A DNA stretch of 64,000 bases, taken from the NCBI RefSeq assembly GCF_001883705.2, contig NZ_MDEQ02000020.1:1-64000 (forward strand), written 5' to 3'. The stretch's first letter is position 1. Every line of letters begins with the position of its first letter. Below are positions 17,238 to 25,594 of this stretch, in pieces. A program made the position numbers and the translations under genes. The notes under the pieces were generated by a model. It did not search any database. It was not told the DNA's origin and saw only the letters and a list, made by a program, of their open reading frames with translations. Source of the stretch: Burkholderia catarinensis. Lineage in GTDB: Bacteria; Pseudomonadota; Gammaproteobacteria; Burkholderiales; Burkholderiaceae.

Positions 17238-20123
17238 TCAATGTAGTGTCGCGCTCAGATTCCCCGCGATATCGGCAGCACGCTGTTTTTCCGCGTCATC
17301 CAGTCGCTGAGCAATTCTCGCCTCGACGCGCGCCGCGGCAGAACCGTACTGCCGGAAACCGGCTATTGCATCGAAGCTCGCGCGCGAACGCTCGATCCAT
17401 GCTGCGCCGAGCGCCCGGTCTCTCGGCAGGCCGTTGCCAGTCAGGAACCGGATACCGACCGCATACTGCATGAACGGATCGCCGAGCAATGCCTCGTTCA
17501 GGCTCGACAGGCCTTCCCATTGGCGATTGGCCGCCGCGGATGCGTTGACCGGCGGATCGCTCCACAACGTGGCGACCGGATCGGCCGGTATCAGCCAGCG
17601 CTTCTCGCCGGCCGACAGCCTCGCCTCCGTTCCCGGCGCAACGCTGCGCAGCGCCAGCGCGATCTCGGAGACCGCCGAGCCCCGTCGCGCGGCGCGGCGA
17701 TGCAGGTCCAAGGCAGTGGTCTCGTTCAGGGTCACGCCGTCGCCCGTTTCGTACATCAGCGCAAGATCGCTTTCCGCCCATTGCGAACCGGCTGCGACCG
17801 CGCTTTCGAGCCACGTCGACGCTGCTTTCGGATCGCGCGCGACGCCACGTCCGTGCAGATAAGCAACACCGACCATCCGCTTCGCCTCGACGCTCGACGG
17901 CGCGGCACGGAGTGCCCATGCGAAGGCCTCGTAGTCGTCGGTGCGTCCGCCGAGCCCGGTCGACAGGTGCCACGCGAGCGAACCCTGTGCCGACACGTTG
18001 CCCTGCTCCGCCGCGCGGCGAAACCAGTACATCGCCGCATCGAAGTCCGCCGGTACGCCATCTCCGAGGTCGTAGGCATCGCCGAGTGTCGACTGATACG
18101 TTGCTTCGCCGCGATCCGCGAGTTTCCATTGCCAGTACGCCCGCTCGTCGGCTGTAACGAAGCCTCTGTCGACCGACGCGAGGATGCGCATCGCGCCGAC
18201 ATTGTTGCCAGCAGCCGCTGCGCGGCACCAGCGCGCGGCATCGGCCGGATTGCGCGGCGTGCCATTGCCATCCAGATACATCGAGCACAGCATCGCTTGC
18301 GACCCGGCGTCGCCCAGCGTCGCGCCGCGTGTGAACCAGTCGAATGCGATCGCCGGCTGCGCGCGCCAATAGGCCGAGCCCAACGCCGAATACGCGGCGG
18401 GTACCTTGCGGCTCGCAAGATCCTCCAGCCATTGAAGCCCTGTCCTGCCAGCGAACGACATATGGCGCTCGTTCAGGTAGAAGCCGACCGATACGCCGGC
18501 AGCGTGATCGCCGGCGTCGGCGGCCTGCGTCAGGTAGCGCAGGCCCGTTTGTTCGTCGCGTGGCACGCCGGCGGTACCCGACAGATATTGATAGCCGACC
18601 CAGCGCGCCGCCTCGACGTTGCCGTGATCCGCGGCGAACCGAAACCATTGCATCGCCTGCGTCCGGTCGACGCTCGTGCCTTCTCCGCGCCAGGCCATGC
18701 CGGCGGCCATCAGCGCGGCCGCGCCGTCGCCGCGATCCGCACCGCGCTTCGCCAGTCGAAACGCCTTGCGCATGTCCACCGGCTCATCGTCGCCGCGCGC
18801 CGCGTAACGGGACAGATTGGCCGCCGCGGCGCCATTACCCTGCGCGTCGGCCTTTTCGAACCACGGTTTGGCGGCGACCGGATTCGGCTGCGTCCCCAGG
18901 CCGTTCTGCAGCATCGCGCCGAGATCGTTCTGGGCCACGGCCAGGCCCGCATCCGCCGCGCCCTGCATCCATCCCAGTGCCGCCTCCTTGTCGACCGGGC
19001 CGCCCCGTCCGAACAGATAGAGGTTCGCCAATGCGTAACGCGCCTGCGCATCGCCGGCGAGCGCCGCCTTCCGGTACCAGTCGCGCGCCTTCGCAGCGTC
19101 GCGCGGCACGCCCGTCCCGCTGTTGTACAGATCGCCGAGCCTGCGCTGCGCGTAGGGCGAGCCGGCAAGCGCCGCGGTCGACATCAGGCTGAAGCCGCGA
19201 CGCGCGTCCTGTGGCATGCCGATGCCGGCAAGATAAAGATTGGCCAGCACCGCCTGCGCTTCGGTATGGTTCTGGTCCGCCGCGGCGCGCAGCCACTTCG
19301 TCCCCTCGCCGACATCGCGCGGCACCCCGTCGCCCCGGACGAGCATCAGGCCCAGAATGAACTGCCCGTTCGGTTCGCCGCCCGCCGCCGCACGCGACAA
19401 CCACGCCGCCGCGACTACCGGATCGCGCACCACGCCGCGGCCGGCCAGCGCGAATTTCCCCGCGTTGGTCGCGCCCGCCGGCGATCCGCCCTCGGCGGCC
19501 GTCACGAAATAGCGATAGGCCGCAACATCGTCGGCGGGTTGGCCGTCGCCGTCAGCGCTCATCCCGCCGAGCTGGTTCGCCGACGCCGCGTCGCCGTCGC
19601 GCGCCGCCGACACGAACCACGCGTGCGCCGCCGCCAGGTCGCGCGGCTGCGCGACACCATCGTAGTAGATGTAGCCCAGTGCGCGCTTGGCCACCGTCGA
19701 ACCGTCGCTCGCCGCCGATTCGAGGATCATCATCCCGCGCGGCGGGTCAGGACGAGCCGCGTAGCCATGCAGCACCATTTGACCGTAGAGCGCGCGGGCC
19801 GTGAGGTTGCCGGTCCCTGCGTCCTGCCTGCACAAGCTGCGGATCCGCGCGGGTTTGTCCTTCAGCGGAAGGCTGCCGAATCGCACGTTCAGTGCGAGCG
19901 AGCATGGCGTCGTGTCGTCGTTGACTGGAACGGACACGGCACTTCGAATTGCCGGCATCGCGGCAAGCGGCGCCGTCGGCTGGAGTGCAGCCGTACTACC
20001 GAATCCGACGGTCAGCCCTGCGATCAAGCCTATGGCCCCGATCGACCATTTCAGCGCAGGTCCGACGAAGTCGGTACGCGGCCCCGCCGGAACGCGTCGC
20101 CGATGTTTGCCCACCGGTTTCAT
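17238..20123 (-). CDS. Sel1-repeat (TPR-like) protein with N-terminal membrane anchor
   Basis: A 961-residue protein. A basic N-terminus (KHRRRVP) and one hydrophobic segment (residues ~25-50) precede at least fifteen Sel1-type repeats of about 36 residues, for example LGYIYYDGVAQPRDLAAAHAWF, LANLYLAGIGMPQDARRGF and YLHGRGVARDPKAASTWLE, running almost to the C-terminus. Sel1 arrays form alpha-alpha solenoids that scaffold protein complexes or bind peptidoglycan-associated partners, here most likely in the periplasm. Its ATG overlaps the stop of the upstream secreted protein (4 bases), so the two are made together. The link to the TPS/CDI genes is inferred from gene order and direction. Confidence 0.82.
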   Translation of the reverse strand: MKPVGKHRRRVPAGPRTDFVGPALKWSIGAIGLIAGLTVGFGSTAALQPTAPLAAMPAIRSAVSVPVNDDTTPCSLALNVRFGSLPLKDKPARIRSLCRQDAGTGNLTARALYGQMVLHGYAARPDPPRGMMILESAASDGSTVAKRALGYIYYDGVAQPRDLAAAHAWFVSAARDGDAASANQLGGMSADGDGQPADDVAAYRYFVTAAEGGSPAGATNAGKFALAGRGVVRDPVVAAAWLSRAAAGGEPNGQFILGLMLVRGDGVPRDVGEGTKWLRAAADQNHTEAQAVLANLYLAGIGMPQDARRGFSLMSTAALAGSPYAQRRLGDLYNSGTGVPRDAAKARDWYRKAALAGDAQARYALANLYLFGRGGPVDKEAALGWMQGAADAGLAVAQNDLGAMLQNGLGTQPNPVAAKPWFEKADAQGNGAAAANLSRYAARGDDEPVDMRKAFRLAKRGADRGDGAAALMAAGMAWRGEGTSVDRTQAMQWFRFAADHGNVEAARWVGYQYLSGTAGVPRDEQTGLRYLTQAADAGDHAAGVSVGFYLNERHMSFAGRTGLQWLEDLASRKVPAAYSALGSAYWRAQPAIAFDWFTRGATLGDAGSQAMLCSMYLDGNGTPRNPADAARWCRAAAAGNNVGAMRILASVDRGFVTADERAYWQWKLADRGEATYQSTLGDAYDLGDGVPADFDAAMYWFRRAAEQGNVSAQGSLAWHLSTGLGGRTDDYEAFAWALRAAPSSVEAKRMVGVAYLHGRGVARDPKAASTWLESAVAAGSQWAESDLALMYETGDGVTLNETTALDLHRRAARRGSAVSEIALALRSVAPGTEARLSAGEKRWLIPADPVATLWSDPPVNASAAANRQWEGLSSLNEALLGDPFMQYAVGIRFLTGNGLPRDRALGAAWIERSRASFDAIAGFRQYGSAAARVEARIAQRLDDAEKQRAADIAGNLSATLH

Positions 20124-21508
20124 GGCTTCACGATTGTGATGTTCTTGATGATGACGTCGGTCCTGCCGTCTTCATCGTCGATCGACTTGTTCATTTCGAT
20201 TCCGTAATCAGGCAGCCATACGGAACGAACGCGAACCGTCTTCCCGTCCTTGTGGACCTGGCTGCAATCCAGATTGATCGCGTTGCCCGTCAACGTGCCG
20301 AAGATCGACGATGCGGGCTCCGTCTTACCGATTTCGCATCGACGGGTCAGTTGGCCGTGGCTGGACGGTTGCGGCAGCGCAATCTCGACACGCTTTCCCT
20401 CCGTCATCGGTTCGTTCGCCAGCGCGATCGCCGAGGTTTTCGTTTGTGTACCGAGCATCGTTGCATCGAAGCGACCGTTGACGTCCTGGGTCATCAGATC
20501 CGCGATTCCGTACCACATGTCGAACGACACCCAGCGCGGGTTCCCGGACGTGCTCTTCGGGGTCAACAGATCGACGACCACGCCGTTGTTGTGTCGATTG
20601 ACATAGGTGTCGATATATGGCCCCGAAGCCTTCGGCGTCATCTTGTTCACCCATTCACCATCGACGATCAGGCGCGCATACGGAAACGGCCGGCTGCCGT
20701 CGGGCGGCAACTGGCTGCGAATCGCGTCCGGCAAGCGACGATCGTCGAAGACTTCATCCCGATACGCGAAGGGATCGGCAAGCACGGTCTCGCTCGCCGA
20801 CTTGCCTTCGGACATCATCTTGAAGAAGTCATAGGTCGCACGGCGCTGTTCCGGCTCGGGAAGCCTATCGATCAGGTCATACACAAGCCCGATCGATGCG
20901 CAACTGCTCGGCGTGTCCTTCTTGAAAAACTCCGGCCGCGAAGCGATTGCATTCAGGCGTGCCTCGACTTCAAGCAATTCCGCGACGGTGTAATGCTCGT
21001 CTTGCGATGATGCGTCGCGCTTCGCGGCGTCGATGTCCACCAGTTCGAACAAATTACGCAGCACCTTCGGCGACGACGTCTTCGCCAGCGACACCAAATC
21101 GCCGCCACTGGCCAGCTTCACTGCCTCGCAACCGTTTTGCGAGTCGCTGGAAATAATCTTCATGAGCCGAAGGAGCTTCAGGCGCTCGGCAGCGGGCAAC
21201 ATCGTGCCCGCCTCCCCGGCCAGTAGGCCGCGCCGGCTGCGCAGTTTGGCAATATAGTCCGGATCTTGCAAGATCCGGGTGAACCATGCGGTCATGATCT
21301 GCCCGTTTTCCGAGTCGGGATCCAGACCGCTCTGCGCGAAGTATGCGCGCGCGCGTTCGGTGATTTGCGCGGGCGTCAAGTTGATCGCCGGATTCGCTTC
21401 CGGCGCCGACGTCGTCGGTTCGGCAGGAGTACTCTGCACGCCCAATCCATATGCCGTTGCGGTCGCAACGGACAGCAACACCCCGAAAAGGCCTGTCTTT
21501 ATTTTCAT
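20120..21508 (-). CDS. Secreted protein of unknown function
   Basis: A 462-residue protein with a signal peptide (MKIKTGLFGVLLSVATATAYG, cleavage around residue 20-23) and no other membrane segment. It has a Pro/Thr/Ala-rich linker, a helical middle (AERLKLLRLMKIISS ... ARLNAIASRP) and a beta-rich C-terminal half (PRWVSFDMWYGIADLMTQDV, VRSVWLPDYGIEMNKSIDDEDG). No family is recognised. It overlaps the Sel1 gene by four bases and follows the membrane protein at 21536 by 27 bases, so these three look like one unit that may act at the envelope. Confidence 0.7.
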   Translation of the reverse strand: MKIKTGLFGVLLSVATATAYGLGVQSTPAEPTTSAPEANPAINLTPAQITERARAYFAQSGLDPDSENGQIMTAWFTRILQDPDYIAKLRSRRGLLAGEAGTMLPAAERLKLLRLMKIISSDSQNGCEAVKLASGGDLVSLAKTSSPKVLRNLFELVDIDAAKRDASSQDEHYTVAELLEVEARLNAIASRPEFFKKDTPSSCASIGLVYDLIDRLPEPEQRRATYDFFKMMSEGKSASETVLADPFAYRDEVFDDRRLPDAIRSQLPPDGSRPFPYARLIVDGEWVNKMTPKASGPYIDTYVNRHNNGVVVDLLTPKSTSGNPRWVSFDMWYGIADLMTQDVNGRFDATMLGTQTKTSAIALANEPMTEGKRVEIALPQPSSHGQLTRRCEIGKTEPASSIFGTLTGNAINLDCSQVHKDGKTVRVRSVWLPDYGIEMNKSIDDEDGRTDVIIKNITIVKP

Positions 21509-21535
21509 CTTGTCGAAATTCGATTGTGTTTATGC

Positions 21536-22507
21536 TCACTGCATCGGTGCGACTTCGAGCTTCACGATCAAGCCGTCAACATAACTGACCTTGACCGGCA
21601 AGCCGGACCGGATCGGTCCGCCATGCGATGCGGTATTGTTGAAGCCACCCGTTATCACATAGTCCGAGTAGGAGAAGCATACCTGTCTGACACAGAAACG
21701 CTCCATCGCGTGACCGCCATAAGGCATGGGTTCGAAGGCAGTCACGTCGCCTTCCACCACACGAACCTCACCGGAAGCGATTGCATTCCTGATGCGATGT
21801 GCGGCGCCATACGTGCTTCCGAACGCGATGGTTGTCCACAGTATCGCAAAGCCCAACCAGATGAACGGGAAGACCTTGCGCATGAAGGCAGGCCCCTGCA
21901 TCGGAAGATCGTTGCGAAACCAGACAAATACAACACCGATCGCCACGAAGCATAGCCCCAATGCCGGAAACGTCCAGTTCGCACATCCACCGTTGGCGCA
22001 GTCGAATACGATCCGATAGGCGTCGCCAGACACAGCAGGTGATGCGTTGCCGGTCAGACTCGTCAGGGCGTTTCGCAGGCTCGGGCCGCCGATCAACGTG
22101 CAACCGATCAAAAGCGCAATCACGCCAATGCTCATGGTGATGGCCATCGCCTTGACAGTACGCTCCGTAACATTCTCGGCTGGGTAGCCAAACTGGTCCA
22201 TGAGCCTGAGTTCGACGACCTTTCGTGCGCCGCCAGTGAAGATCCACCACGCGGTTCCCGATGCCGTGGCCGCAATGACACCCCAAAATGCCGTCGCCAG
22301 CAGTACATCGCCATGCGACGGGTTCATAAAATCCCATATGTCATGAGCTTGGCCGGAGAGGATGCCAGTGCCCATCACGATCCACGGAAATATCTGCAAT
22401 CCGAAAAGAATCCGGCCGTAGAAACGAGCCTGGTCGCGAAGCGTATCGCTCGGTAGAGTCGACATGCGTCTGCGCGAACAATGCACGTACTGGACTGCAC
22501 TGAACAC
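21536..22507 (-). CDS. Polytopic membrane protein of unknown function, start uncertain
   Basis: A protein of up to 323 residues with about four clear hydrophobic helices (ILFGLQIFPWIVMGTGILSG, ATAFWGVIAATASGTAWWIF, AMAITMSIGVIALLIGCTLIGG, LGLCFVAIGVVFVWF, FPFIWLGFAILWTTIAFG) and a soluble C-terminal domain with a small Cys pair (CVRQVC). The start is unclear. ATG at 22465 and GTG at 22507 both lack a ribosome site, and the frame stays open to a stop at 22568-22570, coding another hydrophobic stretch (DFFQILGRYFWLIAIVF). The true N-terminus may use an unusual start or have lost its ATG. No family recognised. Confidence 0.65.
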   Translation of the reverse strand: MFSAVQYVHCSRRRMSTLPSDTLRDQARFYGRILFGLQIFPWIVMGTGILSGQAHDIWDFMNPSHGDVLLATAFWGVIAATASGTAWWIFTGGARKVVELRLMDQFGYPAENVTERTVKAMAITMSIGVIALLIGCTLIGGPSLRNALTSLTGNASPAVSGDAYRIVFDCANGGCANWTFPALGLCFVAIGVVFVWFRNDLPMQGPAFMRKVFPFIWLGFAILWTTIAFGSTYGAAHRIRNAIASGEVRVVEGDVTAFEPMPYGGHAMERFCVRQVCFSYSDYVITGGFNNTASHGGPIRSGLPVKVSYVDGLIVKLEVAPMQ

Positions 22508-22730
22508 GATCGCAATCAGCCAGAAGTAGCGGCCGAGAATCTGAAAGAAATCGATGGCTGCCCCCGTTCAATGAGTGTCCCAGGCCGGTTGTGACACACG
22601 CCATCTTCCGCCTCATCGCTACTCCGACGATTCGATACGAGACCGCCTTCATGTACGGTTCAGCGCAAGCCATCCGCAACGACGGCAGTGTGGCATGGCA
22701 CATGCGGCAACACTATACCGACGGTCATTC

Positions 22731-23576
22731 CTACTGCTGAATCGTCGCACTCTTGAGCAAACCGCCGACGAACTGCGCACTCGCCTTTTCCAGCGCAAGC
22801 GCCTCGAGTTGCTGACGGATCGTCGCCTGCGCCTGCTTGAACGCCGGCACCTGCGTCGGCCGCTTCGCATCGAGCTTCACGATCATCCGTGCGCCGTCGA
22901 CCGGAATTGACTCGGGTGTGATGGCGCCGGCAGGTAGCTTCTCAAGCGCCTGTGCGATCGCGACGGGCAGGCCAGACGTCTTGCCTTCCGTCGCCGGCGT
23001 CTTGAAACTCACCCACGGCAGTTCCCCGCCCGTATCGCGGCTCGGCGCGATGCTGTATTGACGCGCAAGTCCTTCAAACGATTTGCCCGCTTTCAGTTCG
23101 CTCAGCACGGTCGCTGCCGTCGCGGCGTCGCGAACCACGATCAATCGCGGCTTGTACTCGTCCTTGCCGAGCGACGCGACGATCTCGTCGTAACGCGACT
23201 TGACTTGCGCATCCGTTACCGGCTCCGGCTTCACGTTGTCTTTCAGATATAGCTGCGTCTCCGCGTTGGACTTGGCTACCTGCATCGCCGCCTGGACTTC
23301 CGGCTTGCTGCCATAGTTCGCTTTCTCCGCTGCCTGCTGGATCAGTACACGTGCGATCAGTTGATTCTTGATCGCCTGACGTACCTGCGGCGTATCCGGT
23401 TGCCGCGATGCACGCAGCACTGCGTCGACTTCCACCTGTGTGATCGCGGTACCGTTGACCATCGCAACGGCGCCCGCCGCCTGCGGTACGGCGGACGTCT
23501 GTGCAAGCGCCGAGCCGGTCATTGCCGCGGTAAGGGCAAATGCCGACAGTGTGTAGCTCAGTTTCGTTTTCGTCAT
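22731..23576 (-). CDS. Periplasmic parvulin-type peptidyl-prolyl isomerase (SurA/PpiC-like)
   Basis: A 281-residue secreted chaperone with a signal peptide (ending ...TGSALAQ, residue ~26). It has a SurA-N type helical domain (VAMVNGTAITQVEVDAVLRASRQ) and a parvulin domain (KPRLIVVRDAATAATVLSELKAGKSFEGLARQYSIAPSRDTGGELPWVSF, residues ~140-190). It would assist folding or passage of exported proteins. It lies 78 bases after the TpsB transporter in the same direction, so a role as dedicated chaperone for the barrel or for the long unfolded exoproteins crossing the periplasm is plausible. Confidence 0.87.
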   Translation of the reverse strand: MTKTKLSYTLSAFALTAAMTGSALAQTSAVPQAAGAVAMVNGTAITQVEVDAVLRASRQPDTPQVRQAIKNQLIARVLIQQAAEKANYGSKPEVQAAMQVAKSNAETQLYLKDNVKPEPVTDAQVKSRYDEIVASLGKDEYKPRLIVVRDAATAATVLSELKAGKSFEGLARQYSIAPSRDTGGELPWVSFKTPATEGKTSGLPVAIAQALEKLPAGAITPESIPVDGARMIVKLDAKRPTQVPAFKQAQATIRQQLEALALEKASAQFVGGLLKSATIQQ

Positions 23577-23654
23577 CGTTTCGAAAGTCCAATAAATGAG
23601 CGCACAAGGACGTCCTGCGCAAATGCGCGCCCTCTGGGTAGCAGATACAGCCGA

Positions 23655-25454
23655 TCAGTAGTTCCAGTTCACCGTCGCCAACACCAACGTCGCCTTCGGT
23701 CCGAGTGCAGCCGGCTGTGTCAGCGCACGCCCGACCAAAACCTCGCCTGAAAGGAACTGCTTGTGCCACTGCCATTGCGCCCGCAATCCGGCGCCCGCCC
23801 CGGCGAGTGTCGGGAAGCCTGGTATCGAGACCAGACCTGCCTTACCGGCGTCGACAAACACATACGGTTCGATTCGACCGTCCTTCCATGCCGGCGCGTT
23901 CACCCACGCCAGTTCGTTGCGCGAGTAGAAACCACGATCGCCGGCGATCTCGCCCGAACGAAAACCACGCACGGTGTCCATCCCACCGAGGTACAGCTGC
24001 TCGGATCCGAACAGCGCCATATTCGTATACTGGCCGCTCAATGCCCCTCGATATGCAAGCAGCGCTTGGCCAATCTTCGGCAACGGCAGCGTGAACGCAG
24101 CGGTCGCATCTACCTTCGTGAACTGGCTGTGCGCTTCGTCGCGCGTGATGCCGTGCGGATCGTGATTCGCGCCGAACCACGGCAGGCCCTGCGACAGCCC
24201 GCCGTTGACCGTGAAATTGCCTTGCGCGTCGTTCATCACGAACTTGTGCAGCCAGTTGCCGCCAAGGCGGAGCACGGCGACGCGCTGGGGATCGAGATCG
24301 ATTCCGTTGACCTCTCGGTCGGTGCGTCGCCACGACACCGTCGCGTCGACACTGGTGATGTCGCTCACGGTGCGACTGACCAGATAATTCCAGCCGAAGA
24401 TATGCGAAAGCGTGCGTCCGTATTCGAGCGCGGTCGTGCCGATCACCTGCTGATATTCCGAATCGGAAATCGTATAGCTGAACGTATGGCGACCGAACGG
24501 CACGGCGAACGAACCGACGATCGCGTTGCTGTCGAGGCTGTCGAGAAAATTCAGGCTCAGCGATTCCTGCAGGCCGAGCAGGTTGTCGGCCTCGACGCCT
24601 GCGCGATAGCGCGTTACGCCGGTAGCCGAGCTGCCGTAGTTGTCGACGCCGAGCGTGTAGTAGAGGCGATCGCCCGGTTTGTTGCCGATGTCGACGATCG
24701 ATTCGCCCGGGCTCTGGCCAGGGAGGATCTGGACCGTCGCCTGATTGCGGCGCAGGCGGTTGATCTGCGCGACGCCCTGGTCGATGTCCGACAGGCGCAG
24801 CGGATCGCCGGGCGATGCCGGAAACGCGTTCTCGTAGCCTGCGTCCGTGAACCAGCCGCCGCCGGACGAACGCTCGCCCGGCTTCAGTCGATGGATCGGC
24901 ACGCCGTTGATCGTGAAGCCGGCGATCCGGCCGACCTGAATCGTGACCGTCAGCGTGCCCGTCGCCAGATTCTGCGGGCCAAGCAACGCGCGGGTCGTGG
25001 CGAAGCCGGCCTCGACGAACACATCCGTCAACCGCTTGAGCATCACGTTGATGCGATGCGAGCCGAGATCGTGATTCGCAAACGGCACGACGACGGCGTC
25101 GAGCTTCGCGCTCGAAATGCCGCCGGGCGGAACGAACGGCTTGCCGTCCGGCGTTTGCAGCACGATCCGGTTGACCGGGAAGGTCGGCCCGGATTCCTTG
25201 ATTGCATCGACCGGCGTGTCCGGCGGAACGTCGAGCGTCGTCTCCGTCGTCGGCGCGACCGTGATCGATGCAGGCGGCTGTTCGAGCTGGCGCTGGCGCG
25301 CCTGTTCACGTTGCTGCTCGATGATCAGTTGCGCCGGATCCTGCACGGGACGGCCGGCCGGGGGCGAGGTTTGCGCATGCGCCGGCATATGGAGCGCAGC
25401 GAGGCTCGCGACCAGCAGCGGCAGCTTCAGACGGGGGAATACGCGTGTTTTCAT
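23655..25454 (-). CDS. cdiB: TpsB-type outer-membrane transporter (CdiB/BcpB, ShlB/FhaC family)
   Basis: A 599-residue outer-membrane protein. A signal peptide ends in MPAHAQ (residue ~29). A Gln/Arg-rich plug helix (IIEQQREQARQRQLEQ) follows, then a POTRA domain (residues ~90-190), a second POTRA-like part and a 16-strand barrel with the family VRGFR motif (MDTVRGFRSGEIAGDRG) in the L6 loop. It ends in the aromatic VNWNY, as barrel proteins do. It should secrete the TPS-domain exoproteins at 25595 and 29081. Its ATG overlaps the stop of the 46-residue membrane peptide (ATGA). Confidence 0.92.
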   Translation of the reverse strand: MKTRVFPRLKLPLLVASLAALHMPAHAQTSPPAGRPVQDPAQLIIEQQREQARQRQLEQPPASITVAPTTETTLDVPPDTPVDAIKESGPTFPVNRIVLQTPDGKPFVPPGGISSAKLDAVVVPFANHDLGSHRINVMLKRLTDVFVEAGFATTRALLGPQNLATGTLTVTIQVGRIAGFTINGVPIHRLKPGERSSGGGWFTDAGYENAFPASPGDPLRLSDIDQGVAQINRLRRNQATVQILPGQSPGESIVDIGNKPGDRLYYTLGVDNYGSSATGVTRYRAGVEADNLLGLQESLSLNFLDSLDSNAIVGSFAVPFGRHTFSYTISDSEYQQVIGTTALEYGRTLSHIFGWNYLVSRTVSDITSVDATVSWRRTDREVNGIDLDPQRVAVLRLGGNWLHKFVMNDAQGNFTVNGGLSQGLPWFGANHDPHGITRDEAHSQFTKVDATAAFTLPLPKIGQALLAYRGALSGQYTNMALFGSEQLYLGGMDTVRGFRSGEIAGDRGFYSRNELAWVNAPAWKDGRIEPYVFVDAGKAGLVSIPGFPTLAGAGAGLRAQWQWHKQFLSGEVLVGRALTQPAALGPKATLVLATVNWNY

Positions 25455-25591
25455 CGTTGTTGTGCGTGCAGGTGCCCGAGCGTTGATGCGGCCGTGCCGG
25501 CCGTGCCGCTCTTCGAGGCGGCGATGACGATCACGAAGGCAAGGAAGGCGACGGCCGCCAGCCCGAGTCGATTTTTTGTTCGATAAGTCAT
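25451..25591 (-). CDS. 46-residue single-span membrane peptide coupled to the TpsB gene
   Basis: A small frame with ATG at 25591 coding a basic start (MTYRTKNR), one hydrophobic span (LGLAAVAFLAFVIVIAA, residues ~9-25) and a Gly/Ala/Ser tail. It begins three bases after the stop of the second exoprotein gene and its TGA overlaps the transporter ATG (ATGA). Exact fit between two genes and a clean membrane segment argue that it is translated. It may serve only translational coupling, or be a small accessory in the position where some Burkholderia bcp loci carry the small gene bcpO; no sequence match to BcpO is claimed. Confidence 0.6.
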   Translation of the reverse strand: MTYRTKNRLGLAAVAFLAFVIVIAASKSGTAGTAASTLGHLHAQQR

Positions 25592-25594
25592 CCG

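Noticed and set aside
23763-25586. 607-codon plus-strand frame opposite the TpsB gene
   Set aside because: Shadow of the TpsB frame; the minus frame has signal peptide, POTRA and barrel motifs.
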